Source of the DNA: Brooklawnia sp050943675
GTDB taxonomy: Bacteria > Actinomycetota > Actinomycetes > Propionibacteriales > Propionibacteriaceae
Assembly: GCA_050943675.1 (NCBI GenBank)
Contig: JBMNPP010000046.1
Location: forward strand, 1-14,607
Reading direction: 5' to 3'
DNA length: 14,607 nucleotides
Part shown: in pieces, positions 1 through 6,352 of the stretch
Numbering within the stretch: the stretch's first letter is position 1
Layout: the number at the start of each line of letters is the position of its first letter
Translations under genes and position numbers: made by a program
Notes under the pieces: model-generated
Databases searched by the model: none
What the model was told of the DNA's origin: nothing
The model's input: only the letters and a program-made list of their open reading frames with translations

Positions 1-1
1 C

Positions 2-1873
2 ATCCACGTGCGTCCGGCGGCCGCGATCGTGGCCGAACTTCGTGACTTCGACGCCGAGGTGCTGCTGGCGAACGCCACCACTGGTCGGGGCCCAGCCCCG
101 GCGAACAGCCTCAGCCGCATCACTGCCCTCGAGGTGGGTCAGCACCAGATCCTGGAGGCCCGCTTCAGTGGGCCCGCCGCTGAACGGGCCCGCGAGGCCC
201 TGGCCGAGCTGGCGAGCCGCGACTTCGGTGAGGACATAAATGGACGCCCGAAGGCCCGTGCGACGGCCGCCAACGGGGCACCGGCCAGCACCAACAGCAC
301 TGCCGAGGCCCTGGCCGCATCACCGGCTGCCGAACACCTGACAGTCGTTGGGCCCGTGGTACGAGCCACCTCACGGCCGTCGATAGCCGGTTACCGGGCG
401 GGCGCGCCGAAGAAGGAACTGGTCAGGTTCACCGAATCGGTGGCCAGGGTGGACGACTTCCTGGCCGAGATCGCCTCCTCCGGGGTCGGCATCCCCGGCA
501 TCATCGAGGCCCAGCGCATGATGCTGGCTGATCGCGAACTGCACCACGGCGTGGTCGGGATCATCACCGCCGGTTTCAGCGCGGTGGATGCCGTCGACCA
601 GCACCTGACCGAAACGGCGCGATCCTTCGATCAGTTCGCGGACAACTACCTGCGTGAGCGCGGTCAGGACGTCCGAAGCCTTCGCCGGATGTTGTTGCTG
701 GCCCTGATGGGCCAGCCCCTGACCGACCAGGAACCGGACCGGCCCAGCGTGTGGGTGATGGACGAACTGGACGCCGCCACGGCGATGCGCCTCGACCCGC
801 GCACCTGCCTGGGCGTGGTCACGATCATGGGTGGTTCATCGGGCCACGGCATGCTTGCTGCTCAGGCCAGGGGCATCCCGGTATTGACCGGCCAGGCCGG
901 GGCCAGCCAGGTTCCCGACGGCCAGGTGATCGCCTTCGATCCGGTCAGTTCGCAGCTATGGCTCGATCCGGACGAACAGCTGCGCAGCGAACTCGCCCAG
1001 CGGAACGCCGAGCGGATCGCTGCCGCATCCCAGGCCCAGGAACGCGCTCATGAACCAGCCCTGACCACCGACGGCACCCGCGTTCCCGTCGAGGCCAACA
1101 TCGGTTCGGTCGACGAGGCCCTGATCGCCGCCCACGAGGGAGCCGAGGGCGCCGGGATCGTCCGCACCGAGGTGCTGTTCTCGACCGCCCGGACAGCACC
1201 CAGCGTCGCCGAGCAGGCCGAGGTATTCGTCCGTATCGGGAAGGCGTTGAACGCACCGATCACCATCCGCACCTGGGATCCGGCCGGCGACAAGCCCCTG
1301 GCCTTCCTGCCCTACGTCCGCGAGGACAACCCGGCCCTGGGGCAACGCGGCGTGCGCGCCATGCGTGCGGTGCCCGAGATCCTGCGCGACCAACTGCGAG
1401 CGATCATCCAGGCGGCCCGACAGGTCGAAGTGCGCGTGTTGTTGCCGATGGTCACCACCCCCGAAGAGGTCACCTGGGTGCGCGGCCTGCTCGATGAGGC
1501 CCGCGCTGAGCTGGACGGACCCGAACTTGAGGTTGGTGTGATGGTCGAGGTACCCGCTGTCGCGCTGCGGGCAGCCGATTTCGCCGGCGTGGCCGACTTC
1601 TTCAGTGTCGGGACCAATGACCTGACCCAATACACCCAGGCAGCCGACCGCACCAATGCTGCGGTCCGGGGTTTTGCCCGGCAGGACACCCCAGCGGTGC
1701 TCGACCTGATCAGGGCGACCTGTGCGGCGCTGCCGAACCACACCGTCTCGGTTTGCGGCGACCTGGCCAGCGACCCTGCAGCCACCGCAACACTGCTCGG
1801 GATGGGCGTGCGCGCACTTAGTGTGCGGCCGCGAATGGTTGCCGAGGTGAAGCAGGCAGTGCGGCTGGTCTGA
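2..1873 (+). CDS. HPr-enzyme I fusion of the PTS, probably DhaM-like phosphoryl-transfer protein; 5' partial
   Basis: The gene enters from upstream: the open frame runs to the window edge, and the codons at 2-16 read IHVRP, the HPr phospho-acceptor site with its His at 5-7. Taking the GTG at 8 as residue 1, an HPr domain covers about 1-75, with a SLSRI segment at the position of HPr Ser46. An Ala-rich linker (about 76-108) leads to an enzyme I domain (about 110-621). The enzyme I phospho-His is H280 in GGSSGH. The PEP-binding signatures RTEVLF, RTWDPAGDK, MVEVPA and GTNDLTQYT are present, as is the proton-donor Cys583 in VCGDL. It should therefore take phosphate from PEP and pass it to its own HPr. 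Such fusions occur as DhaM, which feeds ADP bound in the DhaL subunit of dihydroxyacetone kinase; an EIIA-Dha domain would lie upstream and cannot be seen. A general or sugar-specific HPr-EI fusion is the alternative. The His motif differs from the usual GGxTSHT, and the C-terminus is about 35 residues shorter than E. coli EI. Confidence 0.85.
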   Translation: MHVRPAAAIVAELRDFDAEVLLANATTGRGPAPANSLSRITALEVGQHQILEARFSGPAAERAREALAELASRDFGEDINGRPKARATAANGAPASTNSTAEALAASPAAEHLTVVGPVVRATSRPSIAGYRAGAPKKELVRFTESVARVDDFLAEIASSGVGIPGIIEAQRMMLADRELHHGVVGIITAGFSAVDAVDQHLTETARSFDQFADNYLRERGQDVRSLRRMLLLALMGQPLTDQEPDRPSVWVMDELDAATAMRLDPRTCLGVVTIMGGSSGHGMLAAQARGIPVLTGQAGASQVPDGQVIAFDPVSSQLWLDPDEQLRSELAQRNAERIAAASQAQERAHEPALTTDGTRVPVEANIGSVDEALIAAHEGAEGAGIVRTEVLFSTARTAPSVAEQAEVFVRIGKALNAPITIRTWDPAGDKPLAFLPYVREDNPALGQRGVRAMRAVPEILRDQLRAIIQAARQVEVRVLLPMVTTPEEVTWVRGLLDEARAELDGPELEVGVMVEVPAVALRAADFAGVADFFSVGTNDLTQYTQAADRTNAAVRGFARQDTPAVLDLIRATCAALPNHTVSVCGDLASDPAATATLLGMGVRALSVRPRMVAEVKQAVRLV

Positions 1874-1925
1874 GGGATGCTGGTTGCCCGATGGGCGCCG
1901 GTCGGTTGCACCAGTTCGGCTGCAC

Positions 1926-1931
1926 TAGGCT
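1926..1931 (+). promoter_or_regulatory. Putative -10 hexamer of a leaderless hisE promoter
   Basis: TAGGCT fits the actinobacterial TANNNT -10 pattern and lies 7 nt before the GTG at 1939. Transcription would therefore begin at or next to the start codon. No Shine-Dalgarno sequence precedes that GTG, which supports leaderless initiation. No convincing -35 is visible; TTGCAC at 1906-1911 is too close (14 nt spacer). The call rests on one short motif plus spacing. Confidence 0.4.
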
Positions 1932-1938
1932 GGGCCGT

Positions 1939-2205
1939 GTGCGCAAGACATTCGATGAGCTCTACGCCCAGTTGGCCGAGATAGCCCAGAACCGGCCCGA
2001 TGGGTCCGGCACCCTGGAGCGCCTGGACGCCGGCGTACACGCCATCGGGAAGAAGATCGTCGAAGAGGCTGCCGAGGTCTGGATGGCCGCTGAATACCAG
2101 TCGACCGAAGAGGCTGCTGAAGAGATCAGCCAGCTCATGTACCACCTCGCCACCATGATGGTGAAGATCGGGCTGACCCCCGACGACATCTACCGCTACC
2201 TGTGA
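1939..2205 (+). CDS. hisE: Phosphoribosyl-ATP pyrophosphatase HisE
   Basis: HisE hydrolyses phosphoribosyl-ATP to phosphoribosyl-AMP and pyrophosphate, the second step of histidine biosynthesis, in the cytoplasm. The 88-residue product from this GTG matches the usual length of single-domain actinobacterial HisE. It keeps the MazG-like metal-binding helices: KKIVEEAAEVWMAAE, then EEISQLMYH, ending in LTPDDIYRYL. The open frame continues upstream to an ATG at 1891, but the added 16 residues (Gly/Arg/Cys-rich) do not look like the family N-terminus. The GTG at 1939 gives the expected RKTFDELYAQL start and sits 7 nt after a TANNNT hexamer. hisG follows after 24 nt and is presumably co-transcribed. 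It is not fused to HisI here. Confidence 0.93.
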   Translation: MRKTFDELYAQLAEIAQNRPDGSGTLERLDAGVHAIGKKIVEEAAEVWMAAEYQSTEEAAEEISQLMYHLATMMVKIGLTPDDIYRYL

Positions 2206-2229
2206 CCACAACCGGCTGACAAGGAACCC

Positions 2230-3099
2230 GTGAACGTGCCCGAAATGCTGAAAATTGCCGTGCCCAACAAGGGCGCACTGTCCGAGGCCGCCAGCACCAT
2301 GCTGCTGGAGGCCGGCTACCGGCAGCGCAGTGACCTGAAGGATCTTTCGCTGGTCGATGAGGCCAACCGGGTCGAGTTCTACTACCTGCGGCCGCGCGAT
2401 ATCGCGGTCTACGTGGGCGAGGGGACGCTGGATCTGGGCATCACCGGACGCGACATGCTGCTGGACTCCGGCGCCAGTGCCGAAGAGATCCTGGCCCTGG
2501 GTTTCGGTGGCAGCAAGTTCCGGTTCGCCGCCCCGGCCGGCACCAACTACGAACTCGCCGACCTGGACGGCAAGCGGCTGGCCACCAGCTACCCTGGCCT
2601 GTTGGCCCGCTACCTGGCCGAACACGATGTGGCGGCCCGGCTCATCCACCTGGACGGTGCGGTTGAATCCTCGATCAGGCTGGGCGTGGCCGACGCCATC
2701 GCCGATGTCGTCGAGACCGGCACCACCCTGCGCCGTGCGGGCCTGGAGCTGTTTGGTGATCCGATCCTGGAATCCGAGGGCATCCTGGTGCGGCGGCCCT
2801 CCGAGCGCGGTGAGATCGACCAGGTCGCTCTGGATCACCTGCTGCAGCGGCTCTCTGGCGTCCTGGTGGCTCGCAATTACGTACTGATGGATTACGACAT
2901 CCCGCTGAATCTGCTGGAGCAGGCCGCCGAAATCACTCCCGGGCTGGAGAGCCCGACCGTTTCGCCGCTGGCCAAGGAGGGGTGGGTAGCGGTCCGGGTG
3001 CTGGTGCCGGCCAGGGAGCACCAGTTGCTGATGGACGACCTGCATGACCTGGGCGCCCGAGCGATCCTGATCACCGATCTGGCCGCCTGCCGCCTGTGA
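2230..3099 (+). CDS. hisG: ATP phosphoribosyltransferase HisG, long form
   Basis: HisG joins ATP and PRPP to form phosphoribosyl-ATP, the committed step of histidine biosynthesis. The 289-residue product is the long, HisZ-independent form. Two catalytic lobes (about 1-210) include AVPNKGALSE near the N-terminus, ITGRDML, and the PRPP-binding stretch DGAVESSIRLGVADAIADVVETG. A C-terminal ACT-like regulatory domain (about 215-289) contains ITPGLESPT and ends GARAILITDLAACRL. In this family that domain binds histidine for feedback inhibition. AAGGA at 2221-2225 is the likely ribosome site. In-frame starts GTG 2230, GTG 2236 and ATG 2245 (MLKIAVPNKG) are all possible; 2230 gives the longest product and 2245 the one closest to homologues. 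The gene follows hisE after 24 nt and converges on the gene ending at 3163. Confidence 0.95.
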   Translation: MNVPEMLKIAVPNKGALSEAASTMLLEAGYRQRSDLKDLSLVDEANRVEFYYLRPRDIAVYVGEGTLDLGITGRDMLLDSGASAEEILALGFGGSKFRFAAPAGTNYELADLDGKRLATSYPGLLARYLAEHDVAARLIHLDGAVESSIRLGVADAIADVVETGTTLRRAGLELFGDPILESEGILVRRPSERGEIDQVALDHLLQRLSGVLVARNYVLMDYDIPLNLLEQAAEITPGLESPTVSPLAKEGWVAVRVLVPAREHQLLMDDLHDLGARAILITDLAACRL

Positions 3100-3162
3100 G
3101 CTGAATCCCGCCACGCACAGACCGTCCAGGCAGCAAGCCCGGACCAGTCCTTGCCGACTCGG

Positions 3163-3735
3163 CTACTCGATTCCGTGCTTGCGCAGGATATTGGTGACCT
3201 CATCTTCCTGGTCCGAAGGGGGCCCCGGCAGAGGTGGGGGAGCCTGTTGTCCAGCAGCAGTGGCGCCGGGGGTCGACGGTTTGGCTGGTTCGGACGCCGG
3301 CTGCGCAGCCCCGGCCGGTCTGCTGGTAGTGGGAGTGGCAGGTTTGGTCCGGTCGATTTCGGCAGCAGTTTTCGCCAGCTTCTCGCGCTGTTTGGCCTCG
3401 CGTTCAAGGCGACGGGCCTTGGCCTGGTGCCGGTCGGGTGCCTTGATGACACCACCGATGACGAATGAGATGATGCCGACCACACCTAATGCGATTCCGC
3501 CCCAGGTCGGGGTGTCGAGCACCTTGTCGTTGAGCCATTCGCCCAGTGCGCGAGCTCCCTCCAGCAGCACTCCCGAAAGGCCGGCCAGTAGCGCGCCGAC
3601 GATCACCAGGATCAGGCCGACCGCGCGCATCAGGTAACGGGCGCTTTGCCGCCTGTTCCACATCAGGATTGCCCACAGGGCCACAACTATGGACAGGCCT
3701 ACGCTGACCAGAACCAGGATCACCGGATCACTCAT
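3163..3735 (-). CDS. Small membrane protein of unknown function, three TM segments with a charged/Pro-Ala cytoplasmic-type tail
   Basis: I do not recognise a named family. The 190-residue product has three hydrophobic segments at about 4-25, 37-59 and 78-97, followed by a basic, probably helical stretch (about 101-131, rich in Arg, Lys, Glu and Gln), a Pro/Ala/Thr-rich linker (132-173), and a short C-terminal block, DEVTNILRKHGIE, that looks like a conserved tail motif after a low-complexity spacer. Codon usage and GC match the neighbours, and third positions are GC-biased in this frame, so it looks like a real gene. The start ATG at 3735 has no clear Shine-Dalgarno. It converges with hisG (63 bp between stops) and diverges from the infC promoter. 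The gap to infC carries regulatory signals rather than another gene. A scaffold or envelope role is possible but not shown. Confidence 0.75.
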   Translation of the reverse strand: MSDPVILVLVSVGLSIVVALWAILMWNRRQSARYLMRAVGLILVIVGALLAGLSGVLLEGARALGEWLNDKVLDTPTWGGIALGVVGIISFVIGGVIKAPDRHQAKARRLEREAKQREKLAKTAAEIDRTKPATPTTSRPAGAAQPASEPAKPSTPGATAAGQQAPPPLPGPPSDQEDEVTNILRKHGIE

Positions 3736-3774
3736 GCCGAAATCGTCGCACAGGACAAGGCGTCATGACTGGTT

Positions 3775-3802
3775 TTGGTGCGGCGAGGTGATGGGCTAAG
3801 CT
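3775..3802 (+). promoter_or_regulatory. Putative promoter of the infC-rpmI-rplT operon
   Basis: TAAGCT at 3797-3802 fits the TANNNT -10 consensus. TTGGTG at 3775-3780 is a half-conserved -35 with a 16-nt spacer. Transcription would start near 3809, giving a leader of about 195 nt before infC. The leader then enters three hairpin-forming segments, so the position is consistent with a regulated ribosomal-protein operon promoter. Confidence 0.45.
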
Positions 3803-3808
3803 TGCAGG

Positions 3809-4003
3809 GCTGATCGGATCGGTTGACCGATCCCCTTGAAGTGAGGGTCCTGACCCTCCACCCATTGGCTGCCGGAAAGGTTGGCCTCGGGTCGGTAGTA
3901 CCGGCGCCGCCGTGCGTCGGTTCGTCAGGCCCTCGCCATCGCGGGGGCCTTTTGGTTTTGACCGCAACCCGATCAGGGTAACCAACAACATGGGAGGATC
4001 ACC
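3809..4003 (+). promoter_or_regulatory. Structured 5' leader of infC with alternative pairings (candidate transcription attenuator)
   Basis: The leader holds a perfect inverted repeat, GGATCGGT (3816-3823) with ACCGATCC (3826-3833), and a second one, GAGGGTC (3843-3849) with GACCCTC (3852-3858). It ends in the terminator hairpin at 3927-3950. The segment 3841-3849 can also pair over nine positions (two G-U) with 3928-3936, the 5' arm of the terminator. Hairpin 2 and the terminator are therefore both incompatible with that long-range pairing. This is the logic of an attenuator, and in Bacillus the infC-rpmI-rplT leader is regulated this way by L20. The ligand here is not evident. Pairings were worked out by eye without energy calculation. 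Confidence 0.5.
3927..3959 (+). terminator. Intrinsic terminator within the infC leader
   Basis: AGGCCCTCGC (3927-3936) pairs with GCGGGGGCCT (3941-3950) around a CATC loop: ten pairs, one of them G-U. A T-rich run, TTTGGTTTT, follows directly (3951-3959). It ends 44 nt before the infC start and points toward infC. It cannot end the upstream gene, which is on the other strand. It therefore most likely stops infC transcripts prematurely unless an antiterminator forms. Confidence 0.75.
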
Positions 4004-4687
4004 ATCAGCAACGAATTCCGCATCAACGAGCGGATCCGGGTGCCCGAGGTGCGCCTGGTAGGTCCGAGCGGTGAGCAGGTTGGCATTGTTCGCGTCGAGC
4101 AGGCACTGCAGCTGGCCCGCGAACACGACCTGGACCTCGTCGAGGTCGCTCCGGACGCACGCCCACCGGTGTGCAAGCTCATGGATTACGGCAAATTCAA
4201 GTACGAGAATGCCCAGAAGGCCCGCGAATCACGGCGCAACCAGAGCCATACCGTGATCAAGGAAATGAAGCTTCGGCCCAAGATCGACGAGCATGACTAC
4301 AACACCAAGAAGGGTCATGTCCTGCGCTTCCTCAAAGGTGGCGACAAGGTGAAGATCACCATCATGTTCCGGGGCCGCGAGCAGTCGCGTCCCGAGCTCG
4401 GGGTCAACCTGCTGCAGCAGTTGGCCGCTGATGTCGCCGATGACGGCGTGGTTGAGCAGGCACCGCGGCTCGAGGGCCGCAATATGCACATGGTGCTCGC
4501 CCCCACCCGGCGCAAGAGTGAGGTCAAGGCGCACGAGGCAGAAGAACGCGAGCGCAAGATGGCTGCCCGCAAGGCGGCAGCCGACGACGAGAAGCGTGTC
4601 GAGGCCGAACTGCGTGCCAAGGGCCAGGGACAGTCGAAGAAGAAACGCGGGCCCGCCGACAACATGGACCCCGATATCGACCTGTAA
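4004..4687 (+). CDS. infC: Translation initiation factor IF-3, ATC start codon
   Basis: IF3 binds the 30S subunit, prevents premature 50S joining, and checks the start codon and initiator tRNA. The N-domain (about 1-85) begins RINERIRVPEVRL and carries the family signature KLMDYGKFKYE at about 58-68. The C-domain follows (about 95-185) with KLRPKIDEHDY, TKKGHV, KVKITIMFRGREQSRPELG and NMHMVLAPT. A Lys/Arg/Glu-rich tail to residue 227 is typical of actinobacterial IF3. The first GTG in frame (4040) would cut off the conserved N-terminus. The ATC at 4004 lies 6 nt after a strong GGGAGG (3992-3997) and gives SNEFRINERIR, matching the family. Non-AUG starts (ATT, ATC) are known for infC and underlie IF3 autoregulation. 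rpmI follows after 96 nt. Confidence 0.95.
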   Translation: MSNEFRINERIRVPEVRLVGPSGEQVGIVRVEQALQLAREHDLDLVEVAPDARPPVCKLMDYGKFKYENAQKARESRRNQSHTVIKEMKLRPKIDEHDYNTKKGHVLRFLKGGDKVKITIMFRGREQSRPELGVNLLQQLAADVADDGVVEQAPRLEGRNMHMVLAPTRRKSEVKAHEAEERERKMAARKAAADDEKRVEAELRAKGQGQSKKKRGPADNMDPDIDL

Positions 4688-4712
4688 CCGACTGGCCCAC
4701 CTGAAGACCACC

Positions 4713-4758
4713 GGCCCCAGCAAGCGGGGCCTGCCCGGCGCGGAACTGCGCGTCCGGG
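4713..4758 (+). promoter_or_regulatory. Two tandem hairpins in the infC-rpmI gap (candidate L20/L35 translational control or processing site)
   Basis: Hairpin A: GGCCCC (4713-4718) with GGGGCC (4726-4731), loop AGCAAGC. Hairpin B: CCCGGCGCG (4734-4742) with CGCG-T-CCGGG (4749-4758), nine pairs with a bulged T at 4753 and a GAACTG loop. They stand side by side just before the rpmI ribosome site (GGAG, 4773-4776). No T-run follows, so they are not simple terminators. In E. coli, L20 represses rpmI-rplT by binding RNA in this part of the operon; the same role here is inference. Confidence 0.4.
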
Positions 4759-4783
4759 ATGACGAAGAGAATGGAGCGGCACC

Positions 4784-5002
4784 ATGCCGAAGATGAAGAC
4801 GCACTCCGGTGCCAAGAAGCGGTTCAAGGTAACCGGCAGCGGCAAGCTTAAGCACAAGCGTGCAGGCAAGGGGCACTTGAACGAGCACAAGCCGTCACGT
4901 CGCACCAGGCGGCTCATGGTTGACGGTGTCCTGGAGGGCACCGATTCCAAGAAGATGAAGCGGCTGATGGGCGCCTACAAGCCGAAGTCCCGGCGCGGCT
5001 GA
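4784..5002 (+). CDS. rpmI: 50S ribosomal protein bL35
   Basis: bL35 is a small, very basic component of the large ribosomal subunit. The 72-residue product opens MPKMKTHSGAKKRFKVTGSGK, the family signature (PKMKTHSGAKKRF), and continues with HKPSRRTRRL. The length is within the usual range, slightly long at the C-terminus (ending YKPKSRRG). GGAG at 4773-4776 lies 7 nt before the ATG. It sits between infC and rplT in the conserved operon; rplT starts 39 nt after the stop. Expression is probably linked to the leader and to the two hairpins just upstream. Confidence 0.97.
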   Translation: MPKMKTHSGAKKRFKVTGSGKLKHKRAGKGHLNEHKPSRRTRRLMVDGVLEGTDSKKMKRLMGAYKPKSRRG

Positions 5003-5041
5003 GCAACCCGCCCCTACTCGAAACACACAAGGAGCACGAAG

Positions 5042-5410
5042 ATGGCACGCGTCAAACGCGCAGTGAACGCACACAAGAAGCGCCGCGAGGTCCTGGACCA
5101 GGCCTCCGGCTACCGGGGCCAGCGCTCACGGCTGTACCGCAAGGCCAAGGAGCAGACACTGCACTCGGCCACCTATTCCTACCGCGACCGCCGCACCAAG
5201 AAGCGCGAATTCCGCGCCCTGTGGATCCAGCGGATCAACGCGGCCTGCCGCGCCAACGGTATGACCTACAACCGGTTCATCAACGGACTGAAGAACGCCG
5301 GTGTCGAGGTTGACCGGAAGATCCTGGCTGAGCTGGCCGTCAACGATCCGACCGCATTCGCCGGTCTGGTGAAGGTCGCCCAGGAAAACCAGCCAGCTGC
5401 CGCAGCCTGA
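5042..5410 (+). CDS. rplT: 50S ribosomal protein bL20
   Basis: bL20 binds 23S rRNA early in large-subunit assembly and, in several bacteria, represses its own operon by binding its mRNA. The 122-residue product starts MARVKRAVNAHKKRREVLDQ and carries the typical GYRGQRSRLYRKAKEQ and the signature RRTKKREFRALWIQRINAACR, with a globular C-domain to about residue 118. AAGGAG at 5029-5034 is 7 nt upstream of the ATG. The methyltransferase gene starts 4 nt after its stop, so translational coupling is likely. The C-terminus ends in a short Ala tail. Confidence 0.98.
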   Translation: MARVKRAVNAHKKRREVLDQASGYRGQRSRLYRKAKEQTLHSATYSYRDRRTKKREFRALWIQRINAACRANGMTYNRFINGLKNAGVEVDRKILAELAVNDPTAFAGLVKVAQENQPAAAA

Positions 5411-5414
5411 TCAG

Positions 5415-6260
5415 GTGGCCAGCCAAATCGACGGGCCGAACGCGCTGCCATTGATCTCCAATGCGCAGCTGCGGGCGGCCCGTCAACTATTGCAGCGCAA
5501 ACACCGCCGGCTCAATGGCCAATTCCTGGTGGAGGGTGCCCAGGCAGTGCGCGAGGCACTGGCCGAACCAGGCGCCGTGCGGCTGCTGATCCTCACCGAC
5601 CCGGCGCAACACGCTGACCTGGTCGAACTGGCTGGTGCCGGGCTGACAGTGCGCGCCAACCCTGGCGCCGCAAGGCAGCTGAGCGACACCGTCACCAGCC
5701 AGGGCATCTTTGCTGTGGTGGGTGATCTGGCCGTCGGGCTCGATGAGCTACCCACCCGTCCCAGGCTTGTGGTGATCTGCGCGCAGGTGCGAGATCCGGG
5801 CAATGCGGGCACGGTGATCCGCTGCGCTGATGCCTTCGGCGCTGATGCGGTCATCCTCACCCAGGGCTCGGTCGACTACAGCAATCCCAAGACGGTGCGG
5901 GCATCGGTGGGCAGCATCTTCCACCTGCCGATCGCAGTCGATGTCGACTTCACCGATGCGCTGGCCTGGGCCAGGTCATGCGGTATGCAGGTGCTGGCAG
6001 CCGATGCTGGTGGCGCCGAACTGGACGAACTGGCCGCCAGCGGGGCCCTGGCCCAACCGACCGCGTGGGTGATGGGCAATGAGGCCTGGGGGCTGCCAGC
6101 CGACGTAATCGACCAGGTCGACCAGGTGGTGTCGATCCCGATGTATGGCCGAGCCGAGAGCCTCAACCTGTCGACCGCTGCGGCGGTCTGCCTGTATGCC
6201 ACCGCCAGCACCCAGCATGGAAGCTCCCACGAGGTGGCAGCCCGGGTGCGTGCGAAATGA
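5415..6260 (+). CDS. SpoU/TrmH-family RNA 2'-O-methyltransferase
   Basis: This SPOUT-class enzyme transfers methyl from S-adenosylmethionine to a ribose 2'-OH of rRNA or tRNA. A substrate-binding N-domain (about 15-105) contains RKHRRLNGQFLVEG. The knotted catalytic domain has motif 1 at about 126-140 (DPGNAGTVIRCADAFGAD, with N129 and R136), motif 2 at 219-226 (VMGNEAWG) and motif 3 at about 241-257 (IPMYGRAESLNLSTAAA). Its length, 281 residues, is usual. The GTG start lies 4 nt after rplT; the AGG at 5413-5415 is too close to act as a ribosome site, so coupling to rplT translation is likely. Actinobacteria often keep such a gene between rplT and pheS. The exact target nucleotide cannot be read from sequence; related members include RlmB and the thiostrepton-resistance enzyme TsnR. 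Confidence 0.9.
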   Translation: MASQIDGPNALPLISNAQLRAARQLLQRKHRRLNGQFLVEGAQAVREALAEPGAVRLLILTDPAQHADLVELAGAGLTVRANPGAARQLSDTVTSQGIFAVVGDLAVGLDELPTRPRLVVICAQVRDPGNAGTVIRCADAFGADAVILTQGSVDYSNPKTVRASVGSIFHLPIAVDVDFTDALAWARSCGMQVLAADAGGAELDELAASGALAQPTAWVMGNEAWGLPADVIDQVDQVVSIPMYGRAESLNLSTAAAVCLYATASTQHGSSHEVAARVRAK

Positions 6261-6267
6261 ATTGGGT

Positions 6268-6273
6268 TAGCAT
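6268..6273 (+). promoter_or_regulatory. Putative -10 hexamer of the pheST promoter
   Basis: TAGCAT, a TANNNT hexamer, stands 7 nt before an ATG at 6281 and 217 nt before pheS. The promoter would begin just after the methyltransferase stop and produce a long leader before pheS. The -35 region is not recognisable. Confidence 0.35.
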
Positions 6274-6280
6274 TGCAGCC

Positions 6281-6352
6281 ATGATCATCGGCCACGAACC
6301 CCGTTCGGCTCGCCCCGTCATGCGAGTCGCGGAGTTTAGTGTGCAGGTCTAG
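6281..6352 (+). CDS. Possible leaderless 23-codon leader peptide upstream of pheST
   Basis: An ATG lies 7 nt after the TAGCAT hexamer, the same geometry as other leaderless starts in this window, with no Shine-Dalgarno. The frame encodes 23 residues (begins MIIGHEPRSARP, ends RVAEFSVQV) and stops with TAG at 6350-6352. That TAG falls in the loop of a hairpin, TGCAGG (6342-6347) with CCTGCA (6354-6359). The peptide has only one Phe, encoded by TTT at 6335-6337, a codon rarely used in the neighbouring genes, four codons before the hairpin-spanning end. It is not Phe-rich like the E. coli pheM peptide, so a Phe-sensing role is uncertain. It may simply be a chance frame. Confidence 0.3.
   Translation: MIIGHEPRSARPVMRVAEFSVQV

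Noticed and set aside
956..3114. Long minus-strand open frames opposite the PTS gene, hisE and hisG (261 and 600 codons)
   Set aside because: They lie antisense to clearly recognisable genes, are low-complexity (Gln, Gly, His, Arg-rich), and match no family. Long antisense frames are expected with GC-biased codons.
3100..3162. Possible hairpin between the convergent stops of hisG and the membrane protein gene (GGAC with GTCC, near 3138-3152)
   Set aside because: Only four pairs in the core, no T-run on either strand; not enough to call a terminator.
3841..3981. 46-codon GTG frame running through the infC leader and terminator
   Set aside because: It has no ribosome site, its composition is low-complexity, and GC-rich DNA readily gives such frames. 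If it were translated, it would disturb the hairpins, so it deserves attention only if conserved.
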